The notes: generated by a model from the sequence alone, not told the origin. 64,000 bases of DNA from Paenibacillus selenitireducens (GCF_002021565.1 NZ_MSZX01000023.1:27-64026); one strand, 5' to 3'. Shown: positions 26,246 through 35,960, counted from the first letter of the stretch. Numbers and translations: made by a program.

Positions 26246-27448
26246 ATGGCGCGTGTGTTATTTATTAATGGTGGATCAGAGGGACATATCAATCCAACGA
26301 TTGGAGTTGTGCAAGAGCTTATTTCGCGTGGAGAAGAGGTAGTGTACTTTTCTATAGAAGCTTATCGGGAGCGTATTGAGAAGACGGGAGCAACAGTTCG
26401 AACATTTGACGATCAAAAATTTATAAAAGCCTTTATCTCAGGTGGAAGAGATTATTTACTCGAAAGAATCAACGGTCTTTTACTTACGGCAGATATAGTC
26501 ATTCCAAGCGTTCTTGAACAGATCAAAGGAGAGCATTTTGATTACATCATCCATGATTCCATGTTTGGTTGTGGACGTTTACTTGCTCAAATTCTTAAGC
26601 TTCCTGCAATCAACTCTTGTACTTCTTTTGCGCAGACAAAAGTATCATTCGATAATATGTTGGAACAATTTTCTATAAAAGTCCCTGCAGAAATAGTTAA
26701 ACCTATAAACGATAAATTTCAAAGCCTGACGGAAATGGTGAAGGAAAAATATGATGTGGAGATCCATTCTCCTTACGAAGTGTTTTGTAATCCTGCACCA
26801 CTTACAATCGTTTATACAACAAGGGAGTTTCAACCTTATGGAGAAGCATTCAACCAAACTTATAAATTTGTAGGTCCATCCATCTCTTCACGATTAACTC
26901 AAGAGAACTTCGACTTTACTGCAATCAAGGGGAAAAACCCAATTTACATTTCACTGGGTACCGTCTTTAACCAAGCAATTGAGTTCTATAAGCTTTGTTT
27001 TGAGGCATTTGGGAACACGGATCATACGATTGTCATGTCTATTGGGAATAAAGCCCAAATTTCTGATTTAGGGGAAATTCCTAAAAACTTCATCGTAAAA
27101 AATTATGTTCCACAAACGGATGTACTGCAATTCACTAAATTATTTATTACACATGGTGGAATGAACAGTACACATGAAGGTCTCTATTACGGGGTTCCGC
27201 TCATTGTAATCCCACAAAGCGCGGATCAGCCGATCATTGCGGGGCAAGTCGCCAATATCGGAGCAGGCATTCAATTACAAATGCAAAGCTTGACTGCAAA
27301 TCAACTACGGGAAGCCGTAGATCATGTGTTAAGCCTCTCATCTTTCAAGAAAGCTGTTGCAAATATGAGCGAATCCTTTCAAAAATCAGGTGGGTATCAT
27401 CAAGCTGTTGATGAGATTTTCGAATTTAAAAGTCAAGATCATATCTAA
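26246..27448 (+). CDS. MGT-family (GT1) glycosyltransferase
   Basis: A 400-aa nucleotide-sugar glycosyltransferase with a GT-B fold, like the macrolide and flavonoid glycosyltransferases of Bacillus (YjiC, YojK type). The N-terminal Rossmann half starts VLFINGGSEGHINPTIGV with the catalytic His. The C-terminal donor-binding half has ISLGTVFN, the loop VPQTDVL and FITHGGMNSTHEGLYYGVPLI, the UDP-sugar signature. ATG 26246 has AAGGAGTGG upstream. Acceptor unknown; inactivation of antibiotics or plant-type aglycones is possible. Alone between two terminators. Confidence 0.88.
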   Translation: MARVLFINGGSEGHINPTIGVVQELISRGEEVVYFSIEAYRERIEKTGATVRTFDDQKFIKAFISGGRDYLLERINGLLLTADIVIPSVLEQIKGEHFDYIIHDSMFGCGRLLAQILKLPAINSCTSFAQTKVSFDNMLEQFSIKVPAEIVKPINDKFQSLTEMVKEKYDVEIHSPYEVFCNPAPLTIVYTTREFQPYGEAFNQTYKFVGPSISSRLTQENFDFTAIKGKNPIYISLGTVFNQAIEFYKLCFEAFGNTDHTIVMSIGNKAQISDLGEIPKNFIVKNYVPQTDVLQFTKLFITHGGMNSTHEGLYYGVPLIVIPQSADQPIIAGQVANIGAGIQLQMQSLTANQLREAVDHVLSLSSFKKAVANMSESFQKSGGYHQAVDEIFEFKSQDHI

Positions 27449-27519
27449 AATAAAGGAATGGTGTAGCTCCTGTCGAGAGTATGCTAATGGCAAGGGATTT
27501 AATCCCCCTCGGAACCACC

Positions 27520-27563
27520 AAACGCAAACAACCGATCTTAATCAAGATCGGTTGTTTGCGTTT
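27520..27563. terminator. 20-bp perfect stem terminator
   Basis: aaacgcaaacaaccgatctt at 27520-27539 and its exact complement at 27544-27563 around a 4-base loop. Among the most stable hairpins of the window, but with a T run only inside the stem end. Confidence 0.7.
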
Positions 27564-27682
27564 AGAAAATATATTTACAGTTGACAAATCCCAGATGGCC
27601 ACGACTGGATACGAATTTCATATACAGATCGTGGAATATGAAAGATTCTGACCAAGGGCCCGATTATGGAATAGCAAGGGAC

Positions 27683-27743
27683 TTGACATGACACCTTTTG
27701 GTGTCCTATAATAATTAAGACAACAAAAGGTGTCCTATAAGGT
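27683..27743 (+). promoter_or_regulatory. SigA promoter with internal palindrome, ArsR/AHSA1 operon
   Basis: TTGACA (27683-27688), 18-base spacer, TATAAT (27707-27712). The spacer contains acaccttttggtgt, a palindrome, and the half site aaaaggtgtcctataa recurs at 27726-27741 downstream of the start point. Two such sites around a promoter fit autorepression by the ArsR protein encoded next. Confidence 0.75.
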
Positions 27744-27802
27744 TATTATGAAGTTTAATCGGTGACACAACAGGAAATAATAATGAAAAGGTGGGGGTGA
27801 TT

Positions 27803-28126
27803 TTGAACGAAAAAAGTCAGGTGAGAGATGTTTATGACGCTGTTGCCGATCCAACAAGGCGAAGATTACTTCAAATGTTGGCAGAAGTTGAAGAATTACC
27901 CCTACATGAGATAACGGTTCATTTTCAAATGGGTCGTACAGCAGTTTCTAAGCATTTATCTATCCTTAAAGATGCTGATCTCGTAACTACTCGAAAGGTT
28001 GGTAGAGAAACGAGGTATCGGTTGAATGCCACTCCGCTCCAAGAAATCCAAGATTGGGTATCTATTTACGAGGGATTCTGGAAAGATAGAATTGTTAAAC
28101 TAAAACTTTTATTGGAGGAAGAATAA
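27803..28126 (+). CDS. ArsR-family regulator (AHSA1-linked)
   Basis: A 107-aa winged-helix repressor: DAVADPTRRRLLQML, then the recognition helix GRTAVSKHLSILKDADLV and wing TTRKVGRETRYRLN. There are no Cys or clustered His for metal binding, so it belongs to the metal-independent group often paired with SRPBCC proteins. TTG 27803 with GGTGGGGGTGA before it is the likely start; GTG codons upstream are possible. Its TAA overlaps the ATG of the SRPBCC gene by one base, so the two are translated together. Confidence 0.85.
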   Translation: MNEKSQVRDVYDAVADPTRRRLLQMLAEVEELPLHEITVHFQMGRTAVSKHLSILKDADLVTTRKVGRETRYRLNATPLQEIQDWVSIYEGFWKDRIVKLKLLLEEE

Positions 28127-28542
28127 TGAAACCAGATTTATCATTAGATTTTCAATTTACAAGTTCAATCGAGAAGGTGTGGAACGCGTTAACTGATTCG
28201 GATACGCTTGCGAAATGGATCTGGAACAATGACTTTAAACCAGTCGTAGGACATAAATTTCAATTCCGTGCTGAGCCAAATGAATGGTGGGATGGAATCG
28301 TAGATTGCGAGGTACTCGTAGTGGATGAGCCTCATACATTATCTTACACTTGGCTAAGTGCCGGAGAAGGCACTACGGTTACTTGGACTTTGAAAAAAGA
28401 TTCAGATGGAACTGTTCATCTACATCTCGACCAATCTGGATTTAGTGAAGCAACAAAAGCCCGCCAGGGAGCCATCGAAGGAGCTAAATATGCTTGGACG
28501 AATATGGGTGGTCAGCTTGAAAAAGTGTTAGCAGAACTGTAA
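28126..28542 (+). CDS. SRPBCC (AHSA1-type) protein
   Basis: A 138-aa START/AHSA1-like protein with a single hydrophobic-cavity fold: SLDFQFTSSIEKVWNALTDSD at the start, WIWNNDFKPVVGHKF, the central strand LSYTWLSAGEGTTVTWTL and the long C-terminal helix WTNMGGQLEKVL. The family binds small hydrophobic ligands; partner of the ArsR gene immediately upstream in one operon. Confidence 0.82.
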   Translation: MKPDLSLDFQFTSSIEKVWNALTDSDTLAKWIWNNDFKPVVGHKFQFRAEPNEWWDGIVDCEVLVVDEPHTLSYTWLSAGEGTTVTWTLKKDSDGTVHLHLDQSGFSEATKARQGAIEGAKYAWTNMGGQLEKVLAEL

Positions 28543-28616
28543 AGATGGTTTCTTCATCCTCCATTCATCCAATAGAAATTGATAATTATAAATATTAATC
28601 GGTTTACTTCAAGAAT

Positions 28617-28655
28617 AGGGCGCTTTTCTGGAATACGGAAAGTGCCCTTTTTAAT
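28617..28655 (+). terminator. Terminator agggcgctttt/aaagtgccct plus T run
   Basis: Stem of about 10 bp with one mismatch, loop ctggaatacgg, then ttttt. Ends the ArsR/AHSA1 operon. Confidence 0.75.
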
Positions 28656-28709
28656 GTAATTAATCATGGCAATACTAAATGAAGAGAATGGAGATGAGAG
28701 GATATCCCT

Positions 28710-31700
28710 ATGAAAATAAATCAATTAATTGCGAACAATATTAACAAATTAGATGCAGTATTACCAGTAGATGAATCGTTAGGAATTGCTGGTTTGTCTG
28801 GATCGGGTAAAACAACTTTTTGTCAATCCATTGGTGAAGAATCCAAGAAGCGACTCGTTTCCTTATTGCCAAAGGCTGAATATCAGTATTTATTTCCAAA
28901 TATCATGGAAACCAATTTCAGTGCCATCAAGATGGAAGAAATGCCACTTGTACTTTTTCTAGGTAGATCATCCATTTCTTCAAATCCACGTTCAACCATT
29001 GGCACACATACTGGCGTGTTTACAGAGATTCGTGTTACTCTTGCTGAAAAATATAATCTTTCTCCAGAAGTTTTTTCATTTAATAATCCATTAGGCTGGT
29101 GTCCAGATTGTAAAGGTCGCGGAACTTCTAAAAATGTCGAATGTAAAAAGTGTAAGGGGAAACGCTTTAATCAAGAAGTTGAGCAATATAAAATTGAATT
29201 ATTTGATCAAGCACAGCGTATTTCCGATATCAACGACTTAAGCATTGAAACCATTTTTTCACAAGCAGAAGTTTTAAAGATTAGTGAAGGAAAACAACAA
29301 ATTCTAAAAAATATAATCAATATGAATATTGGTTATTTAACATTAAATCGCATTATGGGTACATTGTCAGGTGGAGAATTAACACGACTTTACTTGGCAG
29401 AATTCATGGCAACAAGTGAAAATACGGTTATTATCATTGATGAAATCTCCGTGGGTCTTGATCACCAAACCCTATTGAAAATTTTAGAACAGATTACACA
29501 ATTAGGGTATAAGAATCAAATTTGGCTCATTGATCATTCTGACACGGTGCTTGACACAACGGACGAGCAATTGTTCTTTGGACCAGGTAGTGGTAAATAC
29601 GGCGGGAAAATTGTTGAAGAATCACCACGTCCACAACCAATCAATTGGGAACGAAATCAGGCAGCACCAACAGAATATTACCAATTTCATGATCTTTACT
29701 GTCGTAATATTCAAATGGCCGAAATTCAGATTCCCAAAAATAGACTTGTAACTTTTACGGGTGAGTCTGGATGTGGTAAATCTACACTTGTCAATGAATG
29801 TATGGCCAAAGATTTTCTGAAGCGATATCCCAAAGATAAACTCGTAATGGTTGGGCAAGATCGAAACCAATCGATTACCAGTCGGTCAACCGTTGCGACT
29901 TTTCTTGATATTAAAAAGAAGCTCACAAAATATAGTGAAGATATTGATGATATTTTTCAGCGCTCGATTGAAGATATTATTGATGAACTGCCAAATGAGG
30001 ACATCGCTCATAAACGCTTGAGCTTATTGATCAAACTTGGGCTTGGTTATTTGACGTTGGAAAGAAAAACACAGTCCTTATCAACGGGTGAATTTCAATG
30101 TGTTCATTTAGTTTCTGAGCTGTTTGCGAACGCAAGAAACCCACATACACTTTTTATTTTTGACGAACCTTCCAAAGGTTTATCACAAAATATTTTAAAT
30201 CAGTTCATTGATAGTGTTAGGGGCATTCTGCAGGATAAATCTGTCTCCATAATAATGATTGAACATAATTCGTATATGCTAGAAAATTCTGATTTTATCG
30301 TTGATTTTGGTAAAAGACAGCTTGCACCTGTGGAGCATCTTGATGTTCTCAGTCATGATGATTATTATCGTGAACAAAACAGTACTTCTAGTGTTGGTCC
30401 ATCACGAATTTCTTCAACACTTAATCAACAAAATGGAATTAACTATTTAAAAGAAAATCAGATTGCCTATTTTAAAAATGCAGAAAACATCTATAAGGGC
30501 GGCATCTTAAAAAGCTTATCATCCATGGCACGTTTGATTTATGGTGAATACGATTCGGATACCATTGCACCCGTCATCGCCATTGATCTGGAACGACATT
30601 TATATAGTCAATACAGTTTTCTATTTGAAATTGGTGGCTTGATCAACCATATAGTTACGGCGCATCCAACCAATAAAGATACGAATAGCTTTGATTTCTA
30701 TCATCAAGACAATCATTGTCCAAGCTGCTCGGGCCGCCGGGTAATTGAAAAATTTGATTTTGATGTTGTTATTCAGGACAAAACCGTGCCATTCTGGGAT
30801 GGCCTATTGCATCCAGACGTGATGGAGATTTTAAAATATTATCAATTTCCAAAATTAAAATTCATCTTTGATGAGATTAAAAATGAGCTCGGTCAGGATA
30901 TAAGCAAAAGTTATAACGAGATGACAGAAGCAGAAAAGCATACCTTTTTATACGGATATTGGGAAAAGTCATTCTATGATAAAGCAGGCAAGGCATCGAG
31001 GACTTGGGAGGGCTTAAATTTCATCATTGGGCGCTATATGGTCATATCCAAATCGATTATTAAAGAGCATATCAAAGAATCCAAAGAAATGATTACCTGT
31101 CCAATCTGTCAAGGAACTGTGCTAAATCATCATAAAAAGCTAAAATTTGGCGATACGGATATTCGTGAGATTATTGGGCAGCCTCTTGATCAAGTGATGA
31201 AAACCGTTGGGAATTTACAGATACTAGAAAAAATAAAAGCCATTGTCGGCGGCGATATGCCTTTGACAGAAGATGTCTCTCTATTGCCTAGGGAAACACA
31301 AGTCGCTCTGAAAATGCTTGAACTAGAGCTGGCAAGCTTTGCGCACTATGAAATGGTTTTACAAAATGTCCTGCCATTCTGGGGCCGGATTAGCGGCAGT
31401 ATCGAATCCATCAGCATGAATAATCGGATCACCATCTGTGATTTTGCCAATATCACCGAAACGAGAGAAACCATCATTGATAAGTATTTCACCAATGGAA
31501 AATACAAAAAACTGACCTATGTCTATGAAGCGTTTGGTTACAAAAAAATTGTCACCCTAATTAATAAAATTAAAGCAAGTCATTCCTGTCCATTCTGTAA
31601 TGGGAAGAAAGTCATTTCGGAAGATGGGCTTCATGATGGTGTTTTTAAATTATCGATACCATGTGTAAGTTGTTATGCAAGTGGCATCAATGATGAAGGG

Positions 31701-31880
31701 CGTAAGGAAATCGTTGATGGCATAGACGTGCAAAGATGGCTAACTGGCAAAGTAAGTGATGTTGTTGCTGAAAGCTTAAATCTTGAGGCTGTTGCAGATA
31801 TTCCAATTTTCAACCGTATTCGTGAGTTGAATAAACAAGAAATGATGGCAATTTACCAATTCCTTGAGCAAAATAATTAA
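28710..31880 (+). CDS. UvrA-like ABC ATPase with rearranged C-terminal zinc-knuckle region
   Basis: A 1056-aa cytoplasmic protein built from UvrA parts. First ATPase: Walker A GLSGSGKTT (28-36), zinc knuckle CPDC...CKKC (131-148), signature LSGGE (219-223), Walker B IIIDE (241-245). Second ATPase: Walker A GESGCGKST (351-359), signature degenerated to LSTGE (457-461), Walker B LFIFDEPS (481-488), without the usual second zinc finger between. Then some 480 further residues with CPSC (670-673), a UvrA-like FLYGYWEK segment (747-754), CPIC (797-800), CPFC and CVSC. This tail resembles the insertion modules that normally sit inside the UvrA ATPase halves. UvrA paralogues include drug self-resistance proteins, so DNA repair is not certain. 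Monocistronic. Confidence 0.78.
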   Translation: MKINQLIANNINKLDAVLPVDESLGIAGLSGSGKTTFCQSIGEESKKRLVSLLPKAEYQYLFPNIMETNFSAIKMEEMPLVLFLGRSSISSNPRSTIGTHTGVFTEIRVTLAEKYNLSPEVFSFNNPLGWCPDCKGRGTSKNVECKKCKGKRFNQEVEQYKIELFDQAQRISDINDLSIETIFSQAEVLKISEGKQQILKNIINMNIGYLTLNRIMGTLSGGELTRLYLAEFMATSENTVIIIDEISVGLDHQTLLKILEQITQLGYKNQIWLIDHSDTVLDTTDEQLFFGPGSGKYGGKIVEESPRPQPINWERNQAAPTEYYQFHDLYCRNIQMAEIQIPKNRLVTFTGESGCGKSTLVNECMAKDFLKRYPKDKLVMVGQDRNQSITSRSTVATFLDIKKKLTKYSEDIDDIFQRSIEDIIDELPNEDIAHKRLSLLIKLGLGYLTLERKTQSLSTGEFQCVHLVSELFANARNPHTLFIFDEPSKGLSQNILNQFIDSVRGILQDKSVSIIMIEHNSYMLENSDFIVDFGKRQLAPVEHLDVLSHDDYYREQNSTSSVGPSRISSTLNQQNGINYLKENQIAYFKNAENIYKGGILKSLSSMARLIYGEYDSDTIAPVIAIDLERHLYSQYSFLFEIGGLINHIVTAHPTNKDTNSFDFYHQDNHCPSCSGRRVIEKFDFDVVIQDKTVPFWDGLLHPDVMEILKYYQFPKLKFIFDEIKNELGQDISKSYNEMTEAEKHTFLYGYWEKSFYDKAGKASRTWEGLNFIIGRYMVISKSIIKEHIKESKEMITCPICQGTVLNHHKKLKFGDTDIREIIGQPLDQVMKTVGNLQILEKIKAIVGGDMPLTEDVSLLPRETQVALKMLELELASFAHYEMVLQNVLPFWGRISGSIESISMNNRITICDFANITETRETIIDKYFTNGKYKKLTYVYEAFGYKKIVTLINKIKASHSCPFCNGKKVISEDGLHDGVFKLSIPCVSCYASGINDEGRKEIVDGIDVQRWLTGKVSDVVAESLNLEAVADIPIFNRIRELNKQEMMAIYQFLEQNN

Positions 31881-31938
31881 ACTAGAATGATTAAAACAAG
31901 CGATATTTTAATACAGAGCTAGATGTTAGTCAGTGAAG

Positions 31939-31979
31939 AAAACTCATTTGCAATAATGAATTGCAGATGAGTTTTTTTG
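31939..31979. terminator. Terminator after UvrA-like gene
   Basis: aaaactcatttgcaa pairs with ttgcagatgagtttttt with one mismatch; T7 tail. Confidence 0.8.
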
Positions 31980-32097
31980 CTACTTGCCGGACAGCAATTG
32001 ATAAACAGAACTCATCCAAGGATTAATATGGTATAATAACAAAACTGAGTCGCCGTGAATATATAGTAAATGATAATGAAAAGAAAGAGGTTTTAAC

Positions 32098-33009
32098 ATG
32101 TCAAAAGCATTAGAACGCCGAATAATAGGGCGGATGAATAAAGAGGTTACTTTTCTAGGATTCGGGGCATTAGAAATCGGTCGGGATTGGGGTATAGGCT
32201 CGGAGACGGAGCGTCCGAGCGAGCAAACCGCAGGAACCTTGCTAAACGAAGTGTTGGATTTAGGAATTACTCTGATCGACACAGCAAGCGCCTATCATGC
32301 AAGTGAGGAGCGCATTGGTAAGTCGATCGCTTCCCGTCGATCCCAATATGTACTTGCTACCAAAGCAGGAGAGCATAACCAATATCCCGGTACATACTAC
32401 GATTTCTCATATAAGGCGATCAAAGAGTCGATCGATCGAAGTCTTTTGTTGTTAAACACCGACTATATCGATGTTCTGCAAATTCATTTCGGACCCGATC
32501 CTCAAAAAGTTCTTGATGACGGCGAGACCGTGGCTGCGATGAAGGATGCGAAAAAAGAAGGTAAAATCGGGCATCTAGGTGCCTCCATCGATGGAGAGCT
32601 TGCGAAGCGGTGCATTCTAAGCGGTGATTTCGATATCATGCAGCTTGAGTATAATTTACTCAATGTTCATAACGATGAAAATATTCAACTTGCTCATGAG
32701 AGAGGAATCGGGGTGTTTATCCGCGGTGGTCTCGGCTACGGCAAGCTTACTTCGCGAGTACTTCCTCAAATTACAAATGATCCTGCTGGAAACGCCAAAG
32801 TAATGAAATTGCTTGAACTCGTTGGTGGGGAATCCGATCGACTGACCGCTCTTGCTTTGCAATTCCTGTACAGAAAAGAAGGAATTACGTCCATACTTGC
32901 GGGAACGAAGAACATTAACCACCTGCGCACCAACTTTGAATTGCTGGAAGTGGATTTCGAGGATCGTGTTTGGCAGGCTGCTGAAGAAATCGCAAGCCAT
33001 GCTAAATAG
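32098..33009 (+). CDS. Aldo/keto reductase
   Basis: A 303-aa NAD(P)H-dependent oxidoreductase of the TIM-barrel aldo/keto reductase superfamily. The family signature begins LGFGALEIGRDWG, the catalytic Asp and Tyr lie in LIDTASAYHASEERIG, the catalytic Lys in VLATKAGEH, and the His in VLQIHFG. The C-terminal cofactor part has SILAGTKNINHLRTN. AAGAGG precedes ATG 32098. Reaction: reduction of an aldehyde or ketone; physiological substrate not shown. It has its own terminator downstream. Confidence 0.88.
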   Translation: MSKALERRIIGRMNKEVTFLGFGALEIGRDWGIGSETERPSEQTAGTLLNEVLDLGITLIDTASAYHASEERIGKSIASRRSQYVLATKAGEHNQYPGTYYDFSYKAIKESIDRSLLLLNTDYIDVLQIHFGPDPQKVLDDGETVAAMKDAKKEGKIGHLGASIDGELAKRCILSGDFDIMQLEYNLLNVHNDENIQLAHERGIGVFIRGGLGYGKLTSRVLPQITNDPAGNAKVMKLLELVGGESDRLTALALQFLYRKEGITSILAGTKNINHLRTNFELLEVDFEDRVWQAAEEIASHAK

Positions 33010-33054
33010 GTTGGCAGTTCATATACCGTTCAACGGGTATCAATAAAACAGTAG

Positions 33055-33083
33055 AAGGATCCGCCACGGCGGATCCTTTTTAC
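33055..33083 (+). terminator. Terminator aaggatccgcc/ggcggatcctt
   Basis: 11-bp perfect stem with 2-4 base loop, followed by tttac. Confidence 0.85.
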
Positions 33084-33171
33084 TTGCTCACAGGGTAGTG
33101 GAAGCCTGTGGCTTGCAACTTATTCATGATTAAAGCGTTTAATACACTAGTACCAAATGAGGAGGATAAAA

Positions 33172-33690
33172 ATGCTAAATTCATCAATCACATACGCTAA
33201 GAAGAAGAAAGCTTTCTTTATAGTCTTTAATATTGCACTTTTTACCATAATTATCATAGGATTAGTAGTTGCGGTTAGTAAATTTAATGATCCTGAGAGA
33301 GTCTCATCGTCTATAGATAATTCAAAAGAGAAAGCAACCGAAGATCAATCATCCATCATAAAATTAGGCGGAATTGACACATCGGACGGTAAGGATTTAT
33401 TGATATGGCTAATTGGGGGAAGTTCAAACAATTTCGGAAAGAGAGACTTGGTAAAAGGTGAAACTATTACTTGGACTGTAGCATGTGAACAGGAAAGAGA
33501 ACTTAAAATTGGGATCATGTCCGTCTCAACAAAGAAAATTTATAGTGAAATTGTCAATGATGGAACAGGTACAGTAACCTTTACAATACCAGAGGATGGA
33601 GATTATCGTATCTATGTTGAAAATAATTCCTTGGATGATGCACATTTTCACTTAATACTAGATGAGAAATTAGAAGGAGCTATTGTATAA
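33172..33690 (+). CDS. Single-pass membrane-anchored protein of unknown function
   Basis: A 172-aa protein. Short cytoplasmic N-terminus (TYAKKKKAF), a transmembrane helix at about residues 15-37 (VFNIALFTIIIIGLVVAV), then an extracellular part with a Ser-rich linker and a beta-sandwich-like domain (GETITWTVACEQ, GTVTFTIPEDGDYRIYVEN). That domain resembles extracellular pre-peptidase or bacterial beta-sandwich folds. ATG 33172 has GAGGA before it. No family recognised. Confidence 0.7.
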   Translation: MLNSSITYAKKKKAFFIVFNIALFTIIIIGLVVAVSKFNDPERVSSSIDNSKEKATEDQSSIIKLGGIDTSDGKDLLIWLIGGSSNNFGKRDLVKGETITWTVACEQERELKIGIMSVSTKKIYSEIVNDGTGTVTFTIPEDGDYRIYVENNSLDDAHFHLILDEKLEGAIV

Positions 33691-33737
33691 GTAGATAGCG
33701 AAATTGGCGATTATTTAAGATGAGCTTGTATTTTGGA

Positions 33738-34415
33738 TCAATTATTTTTTAACGGCTCGACACCGATCGTGGTACCTGTATCGCCCGGGTCTTTCATTTT
33801 AATATTTGTAATAAACCAGCCATCATAGCCTTTGGCTGTCAATTTCTGTACGGTGACAACCGCAGAGCCCTTGCCTTTCCAATTGGAAGCAACAAGACCA
33901 TAATCGAATGAGAATTGAGTCGTTGTTTTATTCAAAGATTTTGTTTTGAGCTTTTCGATCTCAGACATATGCGGACTGGAGCCACCCGTTGTCCAGTAGT
34001 AATCTTCGAATTCTTTCTTGGTTTTGGAACGCAGTTCAGGTGAGAAAACAGCAAATTGCAGCGCCCCATTGCGCTTCTGAATGCCTTTGACCCAAGTATT
34101 TAAGGCTTCTTGTGCTGTAGAAGGGACCATAGCATCTTCCAAACGGTTGATCTGAATCGCTTGTTTAGCGGATTCCGGCAGTGTCACTTGAACTTCATTC
34201 TTATCAGCATCGTAGACCGCTTTACCTTTAAATACTTCCGCAAGACGATCGATCGGAACAAGCACTTTGCCGTCTTTGACTTGAAGGTCCAGATAGCTCG
34301 TCACAAACCCATGACCATTGATAATCAAATCCAAATTAGATCCTGCATAAGCGGAGCCTGCAGCAATCATCGCCCCGAGGGCAGTACACAGCACAATTTT
34401 TGACAGGGGTTTCAT
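33738..34415 (-). CDS. Secreted protein with copper-amine-oxidase-like stalk domain
   Basis: A 225-aa exported protein. Signal peptide at residues 1-24 (CTALGAMIAAGSAYA), followed by a copper amine oxidase N-terminal-like domain: LIINGHGF, DLQVKDGKVLVPIDRLAEVFKGKAVYD, KNEVQV. In Paenibacillus these domains are widespread on secreted and wall-associated proteins and do not bind copper. The C-terminal 110 residues look like an NTF2/DUF4878-type fold. ATG 34415 follows GAGGTG. Role unknown. Confidence 0.8.
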   Translation of the reverse strand: MKPLSKIVLCTALGAMIAAGSAYAGSNLDLIINGHGFVTSYLDLQVKDGKVLVPIDRLAEVFKGKAVYDADKNEVQVTLPESAKQAIQINRLEDAMVPSTAQEALNTWVKGIQKRNGALQFAVFSPELRSKTKKEFEDYYWTTGGSSPHMSEIEKLKTKSLNKTTTQFSFDYGLVASNWKGKGSAVVTVQKLTAKGYDGWFITNIKMKDPGDTGTTIGVEPLKNN

Positions 34416-34715
34416 CAATTATTCACCTCTTCTTCATATAGAAATATAGACGATTTATCCTGGGAAAAGTTTCATCTGACATAGCAAAGGGGGGCCCAGA
34501 GGCTGAACCTTGACGATGGTAGTGAACTGGAAAGTGTCTGGAGGGAGCCTCAGCTCAGCGGGCCGTTCCGAACGAGCACTGTTCATTAAGCTAAAGGACA
34601 GTTTAACGCAGAAAATCTACTTACAGGTTAATTCAAATTATGGTAAGTTTAGGATACAAAAAATTTCCAGTATAACGTAGTTCAAGTGTGGAATGGCATG
34701 ACATGAGGGGGCGGA
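34416..34715. other. Intergenic stretch, 300 bp
   Basis: No gene. gagctgaggctccctcc-type complementarity is present around 34490-34560 (gaggctgaacc, gagcctcagc), and cattaagctaaaggacagtttaacg near 34585 is a degenerate ctaacggg-family copy. Confidence 0.35.
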
Positions 34716-35384
34716 TTGCCCGTCGCTAGACCGTTTGAGTTAGGGATATGGGAAGGTCGTCCCGGAATTATATTCGAAAAGATTGTCGGGGAAACGATCG
34801 TGAATCGATTATTTGAACAAATGTATACTTTTCAAAATGACAAAACAGATAGCGAACTACGAATATTCGCGAGAGTGCTGAATGACATTCATATAGCATC
34901 CGTCTTCGATATCGTTACCGATCAAAAGGAGAATTTAAAAGCGATTATTGGCCGATCTGCATTGTTTACCAATGACGAAATATCAGCCATCCATTCCTAT
35001 ATTGACCATTTACCCGTTAAACAACAGCTTTGTCATGGTGATACAAATATGAGTAATCTGATACTGAGAGACGGCTTACCGGTCATGATCGACTGGATGC
35101 ATGCCTCGCTTGGCAACCCGGCAGCGGATGTCGCGGAAGTTTGCGTGACGATCGATTATGCTGTCTTGCCACCGGAAACTCCGGCTGCTGTCGATGAGTT
35201 CTTTCAAGCTTCGCGGAAAGAGGCCTACCACATTTTCATCGACGAGTACTGTAAGTTGTCTGGAGTAACAGAGGAAGAAATTAAGTCTTGGTATGTACCG
35301 GCTGCCGCGCGTTCAATTGCTTCGGGCGCCATACCAGATGAACAAATTGCCAGACTTGCTGCTATGATTCGAGATCGGATATAA
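34716..35384 (+). pseudogene. Aminoglycoside phosphotransferase-family protein, N-lobe truncated
   Basis: A 222-residue frame from TTG 34716 (GAGGGGG upstream) to TAA. It starts at LPVARPFELGIWEGRPGIIFE, which in APH-family kinases follows some 55 residues of N-lobe with the ATP-binding Lys. The C-lobe is intact: catalytic loop LCHGDTNMSNLI and metal-binding MIDWMHA. Without the nucleotide-binding strand and Lys, activity is unlikely, although the start has a ribosome site and expression as a shortened protein is possible. Confidence 0.7.
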
Positions 35385-35398
35385 AGAAGAGTTTTCGA

Positions 35399-35605
35399 AT
35401 GGGGGCTTTTATCTTGAAACAAGATTATAAGAAAATTGGGTTAGGTTCTCTTATTTTCTATATACCAGCATTGATTCTGGGTTATAAATTCAAAAATGAC
35501 TTCGGAGCAAAATTAGGTAAAACCTTATCTTTGATTATGATTATCTTTTTATTAATAACGTTGTTTTTTTATTGCAGTTTAGCTCATTTAATAATGAGAA
35601 AATAA
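35399..35605 (+). CDS. Small membrane protein
   Basis: 68 codons (or 63 from TTG 35414) with two hydrophobic segments, LGSLIFYIPALILGY and LSLIMIIFLLITLFFYC, joined by a charged loop. No family recognised. The start is uncertain: GGGGGC lies before the TTG. Confidence 0.45.
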   Translation: MGAFILKQDYKKIGLGSLIFYIPALILGYKFKNDFGAKLGKTLSLIMIIFLLITLFFYCSLAHLIMRK

Positions 35606-35607
35606 AT

Positions 35608-35634
35608 TAAACTTAACAGAAGTTTAATTTATTG
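35608..35634. terminator. Hairpin aaattaaact/agtttaattt
   Basis: A+T-rich 10-bp inverted repeat directly after the small membrane protein gene; weak terminator. Confidence 0.4.
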
Positions 35635-35651
35635 AACGGAAAATCGCTAAC

Positions 35652-35798
35652 CATAAATCAGTTGAACTAGGCATAGAAAACCGTGTAATTCTCATCCAAG
35701 GTACGATTGATGATCTTCCTCGGCAAGACTCGAAGTTCGACACGAAGAGAAGTCGACAATATCGTGTATTCAAACATAAACGAGTTTTTGTATATTGA
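35652..35798 (+). pseudogene. SAM-methyltransferase fragment
   Basis: 48 codons reading KSVELGIENRVILIQGTIDDLP...KFD, which match motifs II-III of class I methyltransferases (the strand after the SAM site, then the acidic loop). Both ends of the gene are missing. The rest of 35799-35940 holds nothing recognisable. Confidence 0.5.
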
Positions 35799-35960
35799 GG
35801 ATGCAAACAGGAAAGTTCAAAGGGAGGAGAAAGAATGTGGCTGATATTAAGACATAAGAGGGAATTTATATAGCGATTGTAAACTCGTACTTTTATAGTG
35901 TCGACAGTGAATATATAACAATTTACTGTGCTACAGTTATTTAGGAGGAGGTAATTCGTT

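Noticed and set aside
28710-31880. Housekeeping uvrA
   Set aside because: Length, missing second zinc finger and the extra C-terminal half do not fit canonical UvrA.
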